From assembly GCA_029432815.1 (NCBI GenBank), contig JAROBA010000023.1:26656-90655 (forward strand): DNA of 64,000 bases. The letters run 5' to 3'. The notes below the pieces were generated by a model that was not told where the DNA came from, searched no databases, and was given only the letters and a program-made list of their open reading frames with translations. Source of the stretch: Pontiellaceae bacterium B1224 (GTDB lineage Bacteria; Verrucomicrobiota; Kiritimatiellia; Kiritimatiellales; Pontiellaceae). Both the position numbers and the translations under genes were made by a program. Positions 54,201-59,548 of this stretch are shown here, piece by piece (within the stretch, counting starts at the first letter, position 1; every line of letters begins with the position of its first letter).

Positions 54201-55907
54201 CAATGCCACCAGCAGCCAGAACTCGTTTTCCGACCGTTCCGTGTTTGCCGAGAGTTTTTCAATCCACTCCGCAAGCTGCCCGTTCTTTTTAATTTCGTAG
54301 ACCAGCGCGGCGGTAGCAAGTTCAAGTTCCTCGATGCTCTCTGCCGCCGCGATACGCGCTTGACCAATCTCCAACAACCCCTCGGGTTCCTGCATCGCAG
54401 ATGTCGCCTCGAAAAGCGCGGTTAGATAACGGTAGTCCCCGCTGAAATCATCGGCCCGCAAATCCAGCAGCTGACAGGCCCGGCGAGGGTTGTTCGCCGC
54501 CAGCAGTATGGCCGAGAGGCGCGTCAGCGTTTCGGCATCGCAGTCCTTTGCAAGCCATTCATAATGCTTCCAGGCCAGCTCCAGATGCAGATAGCTCTCG
54601 CGCGAAAGGTGGGTGGCAACGGCCTCGCGGCCTTCGGGGGAATCGGGCCACTGCGCAAGCATGTCCAGATAGACGGAGGTGGCTTCGTCGTTAAGGCCGA
54701 AGCGTGCCAGCGAGCGCGCCACGTCCATATAATCCGATTCCGCCTTAGCAGATGCCTGCAGATAGGCCAGGCTCCACGCCAGTGCCTGTTCGTCGTCCCC
54801 GGCCTGATGACTCACATTGGCGAGCCGCGCACGGAGCGTATTGTCTTCCGGATAGCGCTCAACGAAACCTTCGAGGGTGGCAATGGCTTCTTCATAGCGC
54901 GCCATATCCAGCAGCATCTCGACATACCAGTCTTTGGTCTCGCGTGCATTCGGCATGAGCCGAACGAGCGCGCGGGCCGATTCAATCGCCTCGTCTTCGC
55001 GCCCTCTGACGCGCGCCAATTCGGCGCTGGCCTTGAGCAGCGTCGGGTTTCCCGGCCATTCCTCAAGCATTTCGTCCAGGCACTCGCGCAGTCCCGGAAG
55101 ATTATCCTCGCCGAAATAGAGCAGCTCGATGCGGCTCATCACATCGCGGCGCAGCCACGATCCCTCTCCCGTGAGGGCAAACGCCTCGCGCAATCCCGCA
55201 ATGGCATCGTCGCGCCGATCCACCCGAATGAGAATAGACGCCCGGCGCAAGCGCAGCATAACCTCCCGATAGGGATCCTTTGTGGCCTTGAGGAGGCGGT
55301 CGCAATTTGCGAGCGCTTCATCGTACAGGCCTTCCGCAAGCTGCATATCGAGCAGTTCCTCCGCAACATCCGGTTCCATGCCGGAAGCGGTCAGCAGACG
55401 CTCCCACGCGGCAAGCCCCTCCTGTTCCCGGCCGGACCGCAACAGGGAGCGTCCGAGCAGCTTGAGTGCATCGCGTTCGAGGTCGGCATCCGGCTTCCCG
55501 GCGAGCAATAGTTCCAATTCCTCGGCGGCGAGTTCATAGGCCCCCGACGCCGAATCGACCGACGCCTTGTAATACAGCAGCTCCAGCCAGTCCGGCTGCG
55601 CGTCAATGAGCTCTTCATACAACGCAGAAGCGCGGGCCGGTTCGCCGACCGCTTCATAATAGAACGCCAGCAGCGCACCGGCCATTTCGTCGTCGGACGC
55701 TTCCAGAAATGTTTCCAATGATTGGAGATCGTTGGATTCGACCCAACTGTTGAGAAAGCGATCAAAGAGATAGCCGGGTCGGGGTTTCCGAAGCAATATG
55801 CGATAATAATCGGCTGATTTCCCTTCCGGAAGAACCACCTCTTCCGCCGCATACACGCACGGCACCAAGAGCGCCGCAACCACCCAGATTCTCCATAACC
55901 ACCGCAT
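45204..55907 (-). CDS. Giant secreted/periplasmic TPR protein heading the MoxR-VWA operon
   Basis: 3,567 residues. A signal peptide (MRWLWRIWVVAALLVPCVYA) is followed by dense tetratricopeptide-type helical pairs at least to ~950 (for example GAYELAAEELELLLAGKPDA, GRTADAEQLYWRLLNAEE, RVLELRPNDVSVLRAKAALE). A Gly/Met/Tyr-rich low-complexity insert lies at ~950-1010 (MYGMGSGRMRYNGYN), after which less regular helical repeats run to the end. No enzymatic motif was found. ATG 55907 has a GGGAG site and gives the signal directly. It precedes the coiled-coil gene by 24 bp. A scaffold for the VWA proteins in the periplasm is a reasonable inference. Three one-mismatch palindromes (46209, 53048, 55713) lie within it. 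Confidence 0.85.
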   Translation of the reverse strand: MRWLWRIWVVAALLVPCVYAAEEVVLPEGKSADYYRILLRKPRPGYLFDRFLNSWVESNDLQSLETFLEASDDEMAGALLAFYYEAVGEPARASALYEELIDAQPDWLELLYYKASVDSASGAYELAAEELELLLAGKPDADLERDALKLLGRSLLRSGREQEGLAAWERLLTASGMEPDVAEELLDMQLAEGLYDEALANCDRLLKATKDPYREVMLRLRRASILIRVDRRDDAIAGLREAFALTGEGSWLRRDVMSRIELLYFGEDNLPGLRECLDEMLEEWPGNPTLLKASAELARVRGREDEAIESARALVRLMPNARETKDWYVEMLLDMARYEEAIATLEGFVERYPEDNTLRARLANVSHQAGDDEQALAWSLAYLQASAKAESDYMDVARSLARFGLNDEATSVYLDMLAQWPDSPEGREAVATHLSRESYLHLELAWKHYEWLAKDCDAETLTRLSAILLAANNPRRACQLLDLRADDFSGDYRYLTALFEATSAMQEPEGLLEIGQARIAAAESIEELELATAALVYEIKKNGQLAEWIEKLSANTERSENEFWLLVALRVAANDSAGADQLILNALENDPGNEMLLRCRLTLAKQSRDWEKAEQVLTQLIEGNPTQRALWIRELVPVLTRDGRTDEALEWIEDWKKVSPNATRPYELERDALLAANRYNEAIDAMRTATRYFDESIDLKLALGRLYETRGRTADAEQLYWRLLNAEETLEGRMTRLTDLIRLNQQTGLNKLIMELEIRSENAPASPFPLLALAECYRVNHRVNERAEILDRVLELRPNDVSVLRAKAALEEDLGDYVAARKLMLRIADLDPNGGAYAKLVEFEALYGEPAVAQTMVEDPRISENVEEMVSLAARLISAGCFELIEKPLAELAEKNPEDYRLAFLVGCLLQEQGRPVVAAQAFAALLKVEQERPGAGAGASWSAFNAPNPMLGNPSMEAQKQRVMAQWKMQFGAWVSDELLEMYSLAMYGMGSGRMRYNGYNTPTVSVDVPDSLEELETATLMKLGELAPDVPEEERAALTAALDEHQPYLGLLAIRSARGVHSAEWWDEAETCYPEDEQIRLLRTLVASHTIESEEEIRTTIAQLAGDYPELSFNLLMRFQHRYPDLLPLVVDSVGHIDITEENLEVLTRVSAMALAGIASTNSAYPAVVDLFEKVEAEYLASEGLNPEIRLQLAAARAKMENDYSGILDLAEEVFNTPQDLSEQAAMYYPGMSTQQALQQIRRHQLQFTFPPNWLPNSSVMATYMMQQFPEESEEILETLRARPTDSLFRWLALSRMEKDAGILNAAAEAVAAKEPKTEDDLFALACWYSVSNKVEQAMDCVLQLRASDTTDADEREAWDAVILTLAARLDSIPADQRERYAEIQNNLKKSKLWNDRNERIKLIGFLELLGVPLDEIAKNMSFSSYASSAASRHSSIRRSQRRAPDFYQQIRTAIDQQQDVDTALTRVAIMARSEALRAIHPQRSGYNQNQHVLKNCLQYIQQHGLEERFLEMFVSADHEPTPREMFEYAFTLDLVGRSEEALELYAQVAEARPDWEGVRTRYCVGLAETDPARALEIMNGLSGSQRQAFINAFQQRMYDNNTSFEDRLAMTELVFGMIAADETLDEQMLQQYINILSNSARNNWYFNQAGQNSIALPALNHASEKGSLGESWELSPGQLPNNMNYGKDAARTAVQQRRRELNLEILKLGAERLSGMGGNHYSQWTAYVDFTDAPLDEDAAFLIARRLLGAAPSNQYYSYSNSGVPGEAREPLEVYVDELRRRGDWSDADVLLEEMNDGISKTTLSALMEICQEDDAVLYEEHLKELLNGTGRGRNQGSVLKLLLRYHVEDGRSDDLEPLVWEAISKRVEQNDWSGAGGLAAAWVTSGENVDAGAVFSRFIDELFTPAEQEILASAAIASIDHQNQQTIYMKYQHISGVFQSLTLPTESLSAFFKAVDPIERKMRHGYILNNMINQMANQGTNVEWMQHMGFLGTWEEFPFFAFSRGNQSLMSRLCDQLNGDAGKPLQEAIDQLEEPTFGSELMKAVVENNSWSKRLPNMLATLNDDLETVAENPELFDWMYEWFFFMEAYRNTPINASTLSADAGEVLEAYAAWRQVFILEAADELLAFRLSDYLRNTNHALQQLRQIMGPLVEADPKRARALIDRSRRMLRLSYAVQGNTGYNDRQLLQQVFQRPSYSAEEALLVISAVEEMASVPAYEWLTESYVRQMGHQLERRYRDEGMDSREAKMAAAQEALAVLLPLGDEISPESSLELAMRVDRQDRSALGEWVVEQAFPVSNASRLINIYLDPENADSEWLAAYFMDADQPARNRVRIYSILNGLGNNKPEVLNAPELLFGLVDALEADGSIRLPSDSYRLLIDRVAALEDENQKTEWIGRLLSLWRAERVDGAPSNRDTIYRLVELTSANGLDDDARLLLGNQAIGRYPQTYAIALRHGYYDFVEQALPGKLSNANSQFSMNNVWIPESAVSWREQFAAGVEDGRQKTFLSVYLAAFPVRTDEGTTLDSEHWKKCYGEAVAAVEDREMARWLLRMRNHGNVKLDADELFLKYVEIVDFQTVLLGGDIDIDAYIAYFDLLAEQEDWERLESMLDELAASATREHYNGSRRQNGARHLIKCCLNAGDEALEKKAWDTALTLEQLRDSNASMAKTRRSMGYLSFDASDMEWEKLDPAARMAAYKKFDGDISGQLMQKELTKRWDKYIAEGFSQPEARLRARIDLFNEITEKASPTEFLPLHQTFRQWFSIHFSTPDETAALLQYLHGIEDDSLMLAQLKASISLNYLERYSQLVPDRRTADIEAYLARADLDDVEKIRFIQYGLAEGSVEPVLNQMKNHLPALLALTNNPELINEQLENYLLVFPVPVSEEEFACYEILLKSLQQNDDTAAAAKSIRILCAMGRGDEAEAIMDQHSEKELNSEIFAAALESGAVDWCEQQLATLRALPAAERAAAYAKFDENMATQWAKRKKHDTWYYKYLTYDLDYAAERELAVNFDLWFNPAFKGFVPVHRVLQNYRWTPELEQFFDEKDQNNRMVAHAMALISARRPFQDTCRSREQRTRDIERYLTRDDLDDIEILDFAVALKSVSIAEVMSPASRRAVVAALGRNPELMESMEEAILRIAPALAGSADATIYNPCVDRLMSTYAAMTPRERSQSVLKLSELMPTLAALERTDDFDQLLNDDVLNAGTHAGMFRHALNQGKLDWCLQWLEPWLTEQVRSEWMADHGFAVDEDQLNALLAQVEDPDLRLAAGIYFEWLKAEEGRAVDFEPFATQFNEQTFTNVLWMACSRDWLEKAGVINDTGPDPLLEKWAAGIISKMKGGWQGFSKPEEVAFEVYVLSLLNAGRLDEIMDFYEALPEMGLSSERATWLLDIPSRDDKEMVEAMLSGKHVVPPSRYARLTPVEHYKFQSLLEEVSKEIPVTRVRETISHVAPAVFGVSGNADDFKGKWNVATARFDLLFGCFLLYSGEVGAEPDEARLQELIGEFCDAVLIYKDQAPGGYFGRYNWNEAAAFIPGTYPYSLDTGKWKPIVSEMIPSGMTKFSEP

Positions 55908-56026
55908 CAGCAACTCCCATGAAAACAATTGAACCAAGTATTGAATACATCGTATCCAAAGAAAGAGTACGGATCACTTACAATCCCAGTTTAATTTTAC
56001 AATCGACTGATTCCGCGGAATACCGG

Positions 56027-56064
56027 GGCTCCGGGCGGCGGAGCCAGCAGGATGCCGGCGGTAC
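56027..56064. repeat. GC-rich hairpin repeat downstream of the SEC-C gene
   Basis: A GGCTCCG-N5-CGGAGCC hairpin (56027-56045) is followed by GCAGGATGCCGGCGGTAC. The latter recurs almost exactly at 57651-57673 on the other side of the SEC-C gene. REP-like, in the 187-bp gap before the TPR gene. Confidence 0.55.
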
Positions 56065-56094
56065 AATTGCAGAACACTTGGGCCGGTCCGGGAG

Positions 56095-57624
56095 TCAGTC
56101 GTTCCAACGGCACATTTTTTCTATGCGGGAATCAATGCCCCAGTCATCCGCGTTTTTCACCTGCAATTTCGCCTGTATCAGGAGCTGCTGCGCGGCCACG
56201 ATATCGAGGGGCAGATTGAATCGCTCGGCATCGAAGCTGAGCAGATCCGCCCAGACCGCATAAGCCTGCGCATCATCCGGATTGGTATCGATCATCTGCT
56301 GCAACCGCTCAAACGCAGCATCGCTCCGTCCGCAGGCGCATTCCAGCCGGGCGAGACTGGCCCCGAAATTGCCCACAATATGCGGGTTCATCGCGGGAAA
56401 GCGTTGCAGCACCGCCGGAAAATAGTCCATGCCGAACTGAATGGCCCGGAGCGAATCCGATGCCGCGCGGTCAATGGCCGTTTCGACATCCTGTAGCCAG
56501 TTGCTCAGAAAATCAAAGCCGTTGAAGAGCGTGTTGCAGGCAGCGTCGTCGGGGTCCGTGATGGCTGCCGGGATGGCATCGCGCACGCCCGACCAGGCTT
56601 TTTGCCAGCAGGCCAGCGCCTTACTCAACTGGCCATCTTTATCGTAATAATGCCCCGCCATAATCCATTCGTCGGTGCGGTTTTTCGGCCCCTTCTCCGG
56701 CTCGGCTTCGCAGGCTTTGTCGCGGATATAGCCGGTTGTGATGCAGCACTTCTTATATTTCTTTCCGCTGCCGCACGGGCAGGGTTCGTTTCGGCCCGGC
56801 TCGTTTTTACGGCGTGACGTGCGCTGATTCTGCTGCCGTACGGTGGCGGGCGCAGTCAGCAGATCCGTAAAGTCAGGATCCTTCGGCCCGCCGGATTCCC
56901 CCCAATGCTCCGTATAAAACACGATTTCCTCTTCGGTGCTCCCCAGCTTATCGATATGACTAAGCCGGAGCTCGGCCCCCTCCCCCTGTTGAGCCAATGC
57001 TTTTTCAATGCTTTCCAGCGACTGCACAAACGGATCAGCCAGATGACGTTCATAGGCTTGCCTAATCAGCGGCAACGCCTTTTTCATGGAAAGCGCATCA
57101 CAGGCCGTGATCACCGTATCCCAGATATAATCGGCATACGGCTTAAGTTTTTCGGAAAGCAGTTCCATGCAGTAGCTCTCCATATCTGCACGTGGAAACG
57201 CACCGGTGTGCACCAATTCCAACAAAGCATAAACGCCCTGCGAACGCGCGAATTCATAGCCATGCGAATTTTCAACCAGCGCCTTAAGATCGTCAAACCG
57301 CCCGTGGCAGGTATTCGCCAGCAGATGATGCGAAGATTCGGTCAGGATATCGCCGAAAATCTGATCAACCATCTTTTCAGGAAGTTGAAGCAGCGTTAAA
57401 TAGCGATCAAACGCCGCCGCGCTTTTCAATTCCGCCAGCAGAAAAAGGGCATAGAGAAAGCGGGCTGATCGATCGTCCATATACGGATGTTCAATCCGTT
57501 CATCCAGCTCCGCCAGTAGCGCTGCCTCAGCCTCCGGCCAGGTGGTGCGGATCGTATTCAGTGCTTCGACCGGAATCGTTGCAGTAAAAGGTTCCAATGA
57601 TTGGAGAGCTTCTTCAGTGGTCAT
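56095..57624 (-). CDS. SEC-C zinc-motif protein with DUF1186-like helical domain
   Basis: 509 residues. The N-terminal ~220 residues are helical and resemble DUF1186 proteins. A SEC-C motif follows at ~280-296 (NEPCPCGSGKKYKKCC), the zinc-binding tail of SecA used for binding SecB or nucleic-acid partners. The C-terminal ~200 residues are TPR-like (AFERLQQMIDTNPDDAQAY). Function unknown. I chose ATG 57624 with AGGAAG upstream; the open frame beyond it runs through repeat DNA. A one-mismatch palindrome (57592-57606) codes LQSLEP at residues ~7-12. Confidence 0.8.
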   Translation of the reverse strand: MTTEEALQSLEPFTATIPVEALNTIRTTWPEAEAALLAELDERIEHPYMDDRSARFLYALFLLAELKSAAAFDRYLTLLQLPEKMVDQIFGDILTESSHHLLANTCHGRFDDLKALVENSHGYEFARSQGVYALLELVHTGAFPRADMESYCMELLSEKLKPYADYIWDTVITACDALSMKKALPLIRQAYERHLADPFVQSLESIEKALAQQGEGAELRLSHIDKLGSTEEEIVFYTEHWGESGGPKDPDFTDLLTAPATVRQQNQRTSRRKNEPGRNEPCPCGSGKKYKKCCITTGYIRDKACEAEPEKGPKNRTDEWIMAGHYYDKDGQLSKALACWQKAWSGVRDAIPAAITDPDDAACNTLFNGFDFLSNWLQDVETAIDRAASDSLRAIQFGMDYFPAVLQRFPAMNPHIVGNFGASLARLECACGRSDAAFERLQQMIDTNPDDAQAYAVWADLLSFDAERFNLPLDIVAAQQLLIQAKLQVKNADDWGIDSRIEKMCRWND

Positions 57625-57650
57625 ATCTGTTCTTCCTTTTCTTTCTTCGG

Positions 57651-57673
57651 GGCCGGCAGGACGCCGGCGGTAC
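57651..57673. repeat. GC-rich repeat upstream of the SEC-C gene
   Basis: GGCCGGCAGGACGCCGGCGG plus TAC; contains the perfect hairpin GCCGGC-AGGAC-GCCGGC. Matches the element at 56040-56064, so the SEC-C gene is bracketed by direct copies. Confidence 0.6.
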
Positions 57674-57704
57674 GGTGCGGCGCAACGCGGCTGGAAGCGC
57701 GCGT

Positions 57705-57857
57705 CTACGTTTGGGCGATGGCGGCGGCGAAGCGGGCGGCGGTTTCGGTTTCGTTTTGCAGCAGCTCTTCCAGCTCGTTGCATCCCCCCATCAGCGCATC
57801 CACCTTCGCCACAATCCGCCGCTGTTCCGCTAAAAGTCTCTCACACCGCTTCTCCAT
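57705..57857 (-). pseudogene. Fragment of a type I restriction HsdS specificity subunit (C-terminal)
   Basis: A 50-codon frame starts at ATG 57857 and ends at TAG 57705. ERLLAEQRRIVAKVDALMGG and CNELEELL match the conserved region that closes the target-recognition domain of type I specificity subunits (usual form LAEQxRIVxKVDxLMxLCDxLE). The ~350 residues expected upstream are missing and an in-frame stop lies 2-3 codons before the ATG. No hsdM or hsdR is present. Its stop codon is the TAG of a GTAG element boundary, and REP-like DNA follows. Read as a relic; a free-standing small peptide is possible but less likely. Confidence 0.7.
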
Positions 57858-57978
57858 ACGAATCTATGATGGAAAGATAGGTGCGGCGCATTGACTTAGC
57901 AAGAACAGCCCTTTGAAAGATATTTGTAATTTTCCTGCATAAGAAGAAGAGCTAGAGGACCCGGCACTCAGCCGATGT

Positions 57979-58009
57979 AAAAAAAAGCCCGCTCGGATGA
58001 GCGGGCTTT
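57979..58009 (-). terminator. Intrinsic terminator of tRNA-Leu
   Basis: AAAGCCCGCT and AGCGGGCTTT are perfect 10-bp arms with a 6-nt loop. On the minus strand a run of eight T follows. It lies 6 bp after the tRNA 3' end. Confidence 0.9.
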
Positions 58010-58014
58010 CAGAA

Positions 58015-58101
58015 TGGTGCACCCGAATGGAGTCGAACCATCACGCCATTGCTGGCACAAGAACCTGAATCTTGCGTGTCTACCAATTTCACCACGGGTG
58101 C
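58015..58101 (-). tRNA. tRNA-Leu (anticodon CAG)
   Basis: 87 nt on the minus strand with an encoded CCA end. Acceptor GCACCCG pairs with CGGGTGC, the D-loop region is TGAAATTGGTAGACACG, and the anticodon stem CAAGA/TCTTG encloses loop TTCAGGT with CAG. A long variable arm, diagnostic of class II tRNAs, is followed by the T arm GGTTCGACTCC. It reads CUG codons. It has its own promoter and terminator. Confidence 0.95.
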
Positions 58102-58114
58102 GATGAAGGTGAGG

Positions 58115-58143
58115 AATGTAATGATCTCCCCTAGGCGAGTCAA
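58115..58143 (-). promoter_or_regulatory. Sigma70-type promoter of tRNA-Leu
   Basis: TTGACT (58143-58138), a 17-bp spacer and TACATT (58120-58115) on the minus strand end 13 bp before the tRNA, ideal for a stable-RNA promoter. A GC-rich stretch just after the -35 is present in the spacer. Confidence 0.75.
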
Positions 58144-58169
58144 CGCCTGAAAGGGAAAAAATATGCCCC

Positions 58170-58203
58170 GTTCCAAACCTTGGAAACTTCCAGGGTTTGG
58201 AAC
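58170..58203 (-). terminator. rnf operon terminator made of two 15-bp palindromes
   Basis: Exact copies TTCCAAACCTTGGAA (58171-58185) and TTCCAGGGTTTGGAA (58188-58202) sit 2 bp apart and are complementary to each other. Together they fold into one 16-bp stem (one G-T pair) with a minimal loop. It begins right after the rnfE stop, with a T-rich stretch ATATTTTTT downstream on the minus strand. Confidence 0.75.
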
Positions 58204-58878
58204 TTATTTTTCCTCGCCGATGTCGCAGATATTGCAGGTGGAACAGTCCATGGAGGCGGGCTTGTAGTTCTTACCTTCTTTACGGGCTTTACGAATGTTG
58301 AGCGCATTCATTCCGGCCAGGAACAGGCCGAGAATAATGAAGGCGCCGGGCGCGGAAGTCGGCAGCATAAAGTCGATCTTCCAGGCGGGGATCATTTTGA
58401 TCTGGAACAGCGATCCGCTACCGATAAATTCGCGGGTTCCTCCCAGTGCAACGAGAGCCAGCGTGAAACCAAGCCCCATGCCCAAGGCATCGAGCACGGA
58501 TTTTCCCACCCCGTTTTTCGAGGCAAAGGCTTCGGCACGGCCCAACACCACGCAGTTCACTACGATGAGCGGGATGAAGATGCCCAGGGCATTATAAAGT
58601 GATGCAGGCGCATAGGCCTGCATGGCCAGATCGATAATCGTTACGAAGGTGGCGATAATGACGATATAGACCGGAATGCGAATTTTTTTCGGCACAATGT
58701 TGCGGATGGCCGAAACCACCACATTACTGCCCAGCAGCACAAACATGGTTGCAACCCCCATGCCGAGACCGTTGGTGGCACTGGAGGTGACCCCCAGTGT
58801 CGGGCACATGCCCAGCAGAAGGACCAGCACCGGATTCTCTTTCCACAACCCTTTCGTAAATTCTTTCATGGCACTCAT
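58204..58878 (-). CDS. rnfE: Rnf electron-transport complex subunit E
   Basis: 224 residues, six-helix inner-membrane subunit homologous to RnfA/NqrD-E (LLLGMCPTLGVTSSATNGLGMG, IPLIVVNCVVLGRAEAFAS, GLGFTLALVALGGTREF). With RnfA it carries the buried iron-sulfur site of the complex that couples ferredoxin:NAD+ electron transfer to ion pumping. The C-terminal tail ends DCSTCNICDIGEEK; this C-x2-C-x2-C cluster is not part of the usual core. ATG 58878 (AAGGAG upstream) overlaps the rnfG stop by one base. Last gene of the operon. Confidence 0.92.
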   Translation of the reverse strand: MSAMKEFTKGLWKENPVLVLLLGMCPTLGVTSSATNGLGMGVATMFVLLGSNVVVSAIRNIVPKKIRIPVYIVIIATFVTIIDLAMQAYAPASLYNALGIFIPLIVVNCVVLGRAEAFASKNGVGKSVLDALGMGLGFTLALVALGGTREFIGSGSLFQIKMIPAWKIDFMLPTSAPGAFIILGLFLAGMNALNIRKARKEGKNYKPASMDCSTCNICDIGEEK

Positions 58879-59546
58879 TATTCAGCTCCTTTGGAAAGCG
58901 TTTCAAGATGCTCAACGGCGGTACGGCTCACTGCATGCACGCCGCCGCAGACGGCGGAACTGGTGATGGTTGCGCCGGTCTTACCGTTGACCTCTTCGCC
59001 GTCTTTGGTGATTCCCCAGCGCTCTTCCCCGGCGGTCCTGCCGGTATACCAATCGAGATACCTGTTCGGGACGAGGCCCTGCAGCTCTTCGCCGCCACCC
59101 AGCAAATCCACAATGGTCTTCTGCTGTTTACGGTCGGTAATGGCTGTTCCGAGTCCGGGGGTTTCCGAGGATGCGGTCACCAGTACAGTTCCGATGGAAC
59201 CATCGGGTTTGAGCCCGACCATCAGGGTGATGTTTCCATCGCCGTCCGGGAATCCTTCGGGGGTTACGACTTTACCGGCATAGCCGACAATCGCGCCGTT
59301 TTTGCGGGCGGTGAAATAGGTGACATCCCACCCGTCGGCCGACTGAAAGACATGGCTCTCGGAACCGGGATCGTTGTCATACTCGGGCAGCACCTGCATC
59401 ATAGCCGCATTGGCGGCCGCCTGTTTATTGGCTTCGATCTGTGGAGCGGTAAGGCTCTGCACTCCGGATAAAAGACCCGCCGAAACTGCCGCAACGGCTC
59501 CGAGAAAAATTCCAAGCATTGGAATATTTATTTTCTGTTCACTCAT
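58878..59546 (-). CDS. rnfG: Rnf electron-transport complex subunit G (covalent FMN)
   Basis: 222 residues: one N-terminal membrane helix (LGIFLGAVAAVSAGLLSG), then a periplasmic FMN-binding domain. The flavinylation motif is GKTGATITSSAV, where the second Thr of the S/TGAT-type motif carries FMN. The start at 59546 gives the normal N-terminus; the frame is open further but overlaps rnfD. A 15-bp palindrome copy lies in its N-terminal helix codons. Confidence 0.93.
   Translation of the reverse strand: MSEQKINIPMLGIFLGAVAAVSAGLLSGVQSLTAPQIEANKQAAANAAMMQVLPEYDNDPGSESHVFQSADGWDVTYFTARKNGAIVGYAGKVVTPEGFPDGDGNITLMVGLKPDGSIGTVLVTASSETPGLGTAITDRKQQKTIVDLLGGGEELQGLVPNRYLDWYTGRTAGEERWGITKDGEEVNGKTGATITSSAVCGGVHAVSRTAVEHLETLSKGAE
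59510..59524. repeat. 15-bp palindrome at the rnfG N-terminal helix
   Basis: TTCCAAGCATTGGAA, exact arms; minus strand codes IPMLGI just before the membrane helix, much like LPMIGT in prc. Confidence 0.8.
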
Positions 59547-59548
59547 GG

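Noticed and set aside
57705..57857. HsdS fragment as an intact small gene
   Set aside because: It matches only the conserved C-terminal segment of a much larger protein and has no ribosome site that I can recognise.
3283..59524. The 15-bp palindrome as an ordinary operator of one regulator
   Set aside because: Half the copies are within coding regions or after stop codons, which does not fit a conventional regulon; kept open only for an abundant structural protein.
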